A DNA stretch of 64,000 nt from the NCBI RefSeq assembly GCF_033763495.1, contig NZ_JANRKL010000115.1, positions 22,528 through 86,527 of the forward strand, written 5' to 3'. Below are positions 61,045 to 64,000 of the stretch, piece after piece. Position numbers and translations under genes: made by a program. The notes under the pieces are model-generated. The model was not told the origin of the DNA and ran no database searches. It worked only from the letters and a program-made list of their open reading frames with translations. The DNA comes from Haliscomenobacter sp033763495 (GTDB lineage Bacteria; Bacteroidota; Bacteroidia; Chitinophagales; Saprospiraceae). Numbering within the stretch: position 1 is the first letter of the stretch; each line of letters opens with the position of its first letter.

Positions 61045-61128
61045 ATTCTGAAACTCCCATGTGGACGGTTATGCCTAACGGCGAAGGAAGTAGGAGTCCC
61101 CCAGGGTAGAATTTCTATCCCTTTTTTG
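61045..61128 (+). ncRNA. Candidate small RNA, about 85 nt
   Basis: Between the promoter at 61008-61038 and a terminator-like hairpin followed by six T residues (61103-61127) lies an 80-odd-base segment with strong internal pairing: ACTCC/GGAGT (61053-61057 with 61093-61097) or alternatively GGAC/GTCC (61063-61066 with 61096-61099), and GCC-TAAC-GGC (61073-61082). It encodes only a 16-codon open frame. The stretch GGAAGTAGG after a UAAC-type tetraloop recalls the conserved loop of signal recognition particle RNA, but with extra bases, so I do not assign a family. Confidence 0.5.
61103..61127 (+). terminator. Intrinsic terminator of the candidate small RNA
   Basis: AGGGTAGA (61103-61110) pairs with TCTATCCCT (61114-61122), leaving one bulged T and a 3-base loop; six T residues follow (61122-61127). 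Confidence 0.6.
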
Positions 61129-61163
61129 TTTAAAGCTAGCAGCTTTTGCAATGGTTGCAACAT

Positions 61164-61204
61164 AAAAAAGTGGCCACCCAACTTCCACGTCGAGCAGCCA
61201 CTTT
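61164..61204 (-). terminator. Intrinsic terminator of clpB
   Basis: On the minus strand AAAGTGGC (61204-61197) pairs with GCCACTTT (61174-61167) and six T residues follow (from 61169 down to 61164). It lies 18 bases after the clpB stop codon. Confidence 0.7.
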
Positions 61205-61221
61205 CCTTTATTTTATATCAA

Positions 61222-63918
61222 TTACGCCTTCTCTTCCACCGGCTTTTCTTCCTCTTTTTCATCATCCTCATCATCATCCACCGGCTCTGGCGGCAAAGTA
61301 ATTGCTCCTTCATAAGGCGTTTTGCCAAAGGTCAGCCCCTTCTTATCCGTGTGGATGTAGATGGTATCGCCAAGGCTAGCTTCGCCGCTCAGCACCAGTT
61401 TCGACAATTCGTTGATCACGTCCTTTTGCAGCACGCGCTTCATTGGGCGGGCACCAAACTGCGGGTCGTAACCCATGTCGGCCAGCATGGTTTTCGCCTC
61501 CTCGCTTACTTTGAGGATGATGCCTTGTCTGGCCAGCATTTTTTGGGTCTTTTTCAACAAGAGTTCCAAAATTTGCTTGATCTCGTCCTTGTTTAGCGGC
61601 AGGAAGAGGATTTGTTCGTCGATACGGTTGAGGAATTCCGGGCGCAGGTTTTCCTTCAGCAGATTGAACACTTCTTCCTTGGTGGTCGCGATGATTTCCG
61701 TGCGGTGTTTTTCACCCATTTCTTCCAGGTCTTCAAAGTTCTCCATGATCAGGTCGGCTCCCATGTTGGAAGTCATGATGATGATGGTGTTTTTGAAGTT
61801 GGCGACCCGGCCTTTGTTGTCGGTTAGGCGGCCATCGTCCAGCACTTGCAGCAGGATATTGAAGGTATCGGGGTGCGCTTTTTCGATCTCGTCCAGCAGG
61901 ATGATGCTGTACGGGCGGCGGCGTACCGCTTCCGTCAATTGCCCACCTTCGTCGTAGCCCACGTATCCCGGAGGTGCACCCACCAGGCGCGACACCGTGT
62001 GTTTTTCCTGGTATTCACTCATGTCGATGCGGGTCATGGCCTTTTCATCGTCAAAGAGTACTTCGGCGATGGTTTTGGCCAATTCAGTTTTACCCACCCC
62101 GGTTGGGCCCAGGAAAATGAAGGAACCAATCGGACGCTCGGCGTCCTGCAAACCCGCGCGGCTGCGGCGAATGGCATCAGAAACAGCTTTCACCGCTTCG
62201 TCCTGGCCGATCAGGCGCTGGCCAATTTCGTCTTCCAGACTGAGCAGTTTATCCTTCTCACTCTGGGTCATTTTATCCACCGGAATCCCCGTCCAACGGC
62301 TCACAATGTAAGCGATGTCGCTGGCCGTTACTTTGTCGTTGGTAAAACGATCGTCTTCGGGCAAAGCAGCCAGTTTTTCCTCGGCGACTTTCAGCATTTG
62401 TTTCTGGTCTTCCAGTTCGCCGTAGCGGATTTTAGCTACCTTTTCGTAATCGCTGGCGCGTTCGGCGCGTTCAGCCTGGATTTCCAGTTCTTCCATCCTT
62501 TTTTTGATGCCCTGGATGGTGTCGACGATCTCCTTTTCATTTTTCCAACGGGCCATCAAGGAATCGCGCTTTTGCTTGGCATTCGCGATGCTTTCTTCGA
62601 TGGCGTCCTGTTGTTTTTTGTTCTTTTCCCGTTTGATGGCCTCACGCTCGATTTCGAGTTGGCGCACCTTGCGGTCCCACTCGTCGATTTCTTCGGGCAG
62701 GGAGTCCAGTTCCAAACGCAAACGGGCTGCTGCCTCGTCGATGAGGTCGATGGCCTTATCGGGCAACTGGCGGTCGGAGATGTAGCGTTGGCTCAACTCC
62801 GCGGCGGCAACCAACGCCTCGTCCATGATCTCGATCTTGTGGTACACCTCGTAGCGCTCTTGCAAACCACGCAGGATCGAGATGGTATCTTCTACACTAG
62901 GTTCATCGATGAGCACTTCCTGGAAGCGGCGCACCAGGGCCTTGTCTTTTTCGAAATATTTCTGGTATTCGTCCAGGGTAGTGGCACCGATGGTACGCAG
63001 TTCGCCACGAGCCAGGGCTGGTTTGAGGATGTTGGCGGCGTCCATGGCACCGTTGCCTCCACCTGCACCAATGAGGGTATGGATTTCATCCACAAACAGG
63101 ATGATGGTGTCGTTGGAGTCGGTCACTTCCTGAATCACCCCCTTGAGGCGCTCTTCAAATTCCCCTTTGTATTTGGCTCCAGCAATCAGTGCGGCAATGT
63201 CCAAGACGAAGATTTTTTTGCTCTGCAAACTCTCGGGTACATCCCCTTTCACGATGCGCCAGGCCAGACCTTCCACAATGGCGGTTTTACCTACCCCCGC
63301 TTCCCCGATGAGGATAGGGTTGTTCTTTTTGCGGCGGGAAAGGATGTGCAACACGCGGCGAATTTCTTCATCGCGGCCCACGATGGGGTCGAGTTTGCCG
63401 GTTTCGGCGCGTTCGTTGAGGTTGATGGCGTATTTGGCCAGGGCGTTGTAGCTGTCATCCGAACTTTGGTCGGTCACTTTCTTGCCTTTGCGCAGTTCGG
63501 TGATGGCGCCGCGCAGCAGTTGTTCGTTGGCACCGAGTTCTTTGAGCAGTTTGGCACCAGAGTCGTCTCCTTGCAGGATACCGAGCAACACCAGCTCTAC
63601 GGAGATGTATTGGTCTCCAAATTCTTTGAGCAGGGCTTTGGCTCTACTGAGGGATTTGTTGGCGTCGTTGGTCAAAAACTGTTTGTCCGAACCTTCTACC
63701 TTGGGATACTTGAGCACCGCCTCGTCCAACTTGCGGCGCAGCATGTCAAGGTTTACATCGGCTTTACCGAGTAAAAATCCGGCTACACTTTCGTCGGTTT
63801 CAAGGATACCCTTGATGAGGTGTACAGTATCCACCTGCTGCTGGTCCATTCCCGCTGCAATTTGCTGGGCTTTCAGGATGGATTCCTGCGCTTTTATGGT
63901 GAAATTGTCGTAGGTCAT
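61222..63918 (-). CDS. clpB: ATP-dependent disaggregase ClpB
   Basis: An 898-residue Hsp100 chaperone that, with DnaK, resolubilises protein aggregates as a hexamer in the cytoplasm. Domains in order: Clp N-domain (1-145, TIKAQESILKAQQIA), AAA-1 with Walker A GEAGVGKTAIVEG (about 207) and FVDEIHTLIGAGGG, the coiled-coil middle domain (about 405-525), AAA-2 with Walker A GPTGVGKTELAK (about 607) and PPGYVGYDEGGQLTEAV, and the C-terminal D2-small domain. The tail (about 870-898) is an added acidic stretch (DDDEDDEKEEEKPVEEKA), longer than usual. A terminator follows. Heat-shock control is expected, but I saw no CIRCE element. Confidence 0.97.
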   Translation of the reverse strand: MTYDNFTIKAQESILKAQQIAAGMDQQQVDTVHLIKGILETDESVAGFLLGKADVNLDMLRRKLDEAVLKYPKVEGSDKQFLTNDANKSLSRAKALLKEFGDQYISVELVLLGILQGDDSGAKLLKELGANEQLLRGAITELRKGKKVTDQSSDDSYNALAKYAINLNERAETGKLDPIVGRDEEIRRVLHILSRRKKNNPILIGEAGVGKTAIVEGLAWRIVKGDVPESLQSKKIFVLDIAALIAGAKYKGEFEERLKGVIQEVTDSNDTIILFVDEIHTLIGAGGGNGAMDAANILKPALARGELRTIGATTLDEYQKYFEKDKALVRRFQEVLIDEPSVEDTISILRGLQERYEVYHKIEIMDEALVAAAELSQRYISDRQLPDKAIDLIDEAAARLRLELDSLPEEIDEWDRKVRQLEIEREAIKREKNKKQQDAIEESIANAKQKRDSLMARWKNEKEIVDTIQGIKKRMEELEIQAERAERASDYEKVAKIRYGELEDQKQMLKVAEEKLAALPEDDRFTNDKVTASDIAYIVSRWTGIPVDKMTQSEKDKLLSLEDEIGQRLIGQDEAVKAVSDAIRRSRAGLQDAERPIGSFIFLGPTGVGKTELAKTIAEVLFDDEKAMTRIDMSEYQEKHTVSRLVGAPPGYVGYDEGGQLTEAVRRRPYSIILLDEIEKAHPDTFNILLQVLDDGRLTDNKGRVANFKNTIIIMTSNMGADLIMENFEDLEEMGEKHRTEIIATTKEEVFNLLKENLRPEFLNRIDEQILFLPLNKDEIKQILELLLKKTQKMLARQGIILKVSEEAKTMLADMGYDPQFGARPMKRVLQKDVINELSKLVLSGEASLGDTIYIHTDKKGLTFGKTPYEGAITLPPEPVDDDEDDEKEEEKPVEEKA

Positions 63919-64000
63919 TTCGTTTTGTGCTTTTTATTTGGCTAATATCTGATGTTTTTGTCAGTATTAGAGGGTATAGCAAAAGATTTGCCAAGGTGAT

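Noticed and set aside
61045..61128. Assignment of the small RNA candidate as SRP RNA
   Set aside because: Only the GGAAG.AG portion resembles the conserved tip; extra bases separate it from the tetraloop, and the 5' loop strand does not match.
61846..63774. Antisense frame of 642 codons inside clpB
   Set aside because: clpB is an unambiguous family match on the minus strand; the reverse frame is rich in Phe, His and Val as expected from shadow coding.
1..64000. tRNA, rRNA, insertion sequences and prophage genes
   Set aside because: I looked in all intergenic regions and among coding frames and found no cloverleaf, rRNA-like sequence, transposase, integrase or phage structural gene.

Overview
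The window looks like chromosomal DNA of a Bacteroidota member, most likely of the Saprospiria (Haliscomenobacter/Lewinella-like; an inference from gene content and repeat style, not a match I could run). Supporting signs are genes without Shine-Dalgarno sequences, several promoters of the Bacteroidota type (TTG, 20 bases, TAnnTTTG), an ECF sigma/FecR/STN cassette, a SprA-like outer-membrane barrel, head-GIN and PD40 proteins, a GH30 and a GH92 enzyme, and many long intergenic inverted repeats.

Layout. 1-8300: edge of a leftward gene, a small secreted protein, a DMT exporter, a GH30 glycosidase, a WYL regulator with a DinB protein, and a large secreted PD40-amidohydrolase. 8371-15130: a vWA surface protein, then a galactarate operon (GntP-type transporter, galactarate dehydratase, 5-dehydro-4-deoxyglucarate dehydratase, GNAT) behind a LacI-type palindrome. 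15175-16958: a XisH/XisI pair with an apparently leaderless promoter, then an AT-rich lipoprotein gene. 16964-23682: SprA-like barrel, persulfide dioxygenase-rhodanese, head-GIN lipoprotein, small barrel. 23834-27363: ECF sigma, FecR, and an STN protein that carries LA_2272-type repeats instead of a TonB receptor. 27697-34470: serine hydrolase, Uma2 nuclease-like protein, L,D-transpeptidase, SUMF1 protein, MacB-like permease. 34737-38494: a sortilin/BNR protein flanked by two small secreted paralogues that share a palindromic promoter element. 38930-42486: SolA-like oxidase and GH92. 42729-49714: an autoregulated TetR and a seven-gene YbhGFSR-like ABC exporter locus. 49793-52178: tightly packed VapBC-like pair, AAA ATPase and TOPRIM-like DUF4276 gene, a candidate defence cassette. 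52185-58438: MoxR ATPase, tricorn-like S41 protease, inositol monophosphatase, DsbA/FrnE. 58851-63918: ADP-ribosylglycohydrolase lipoprotein, small lipoprotein, candidate small RNA, ClpB.

How it works together. Most genes serve the cell envelope and polymer or small-molecule use: secreted glycosidases and peptidases, surface barrels, exporters and lipoproteins. The clearest pathway is galactarate import and conversion to 2,5-dioxopentanoate. The clearest regulatory circuit is the TetR gene, whose promoter is followed directly by a 16-bp palindrome. The parts most worth a second look are the ATPase/DUF4276 cassette, the sigma/FecR/STN-repeat cassette, the twin palindromic promoters around the sortilin gene, and the promoter-to-terminator small RNA candidate near 61045. 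No tRNA, rRNA, CRISPR array, insertion sequence or prophage was seen.
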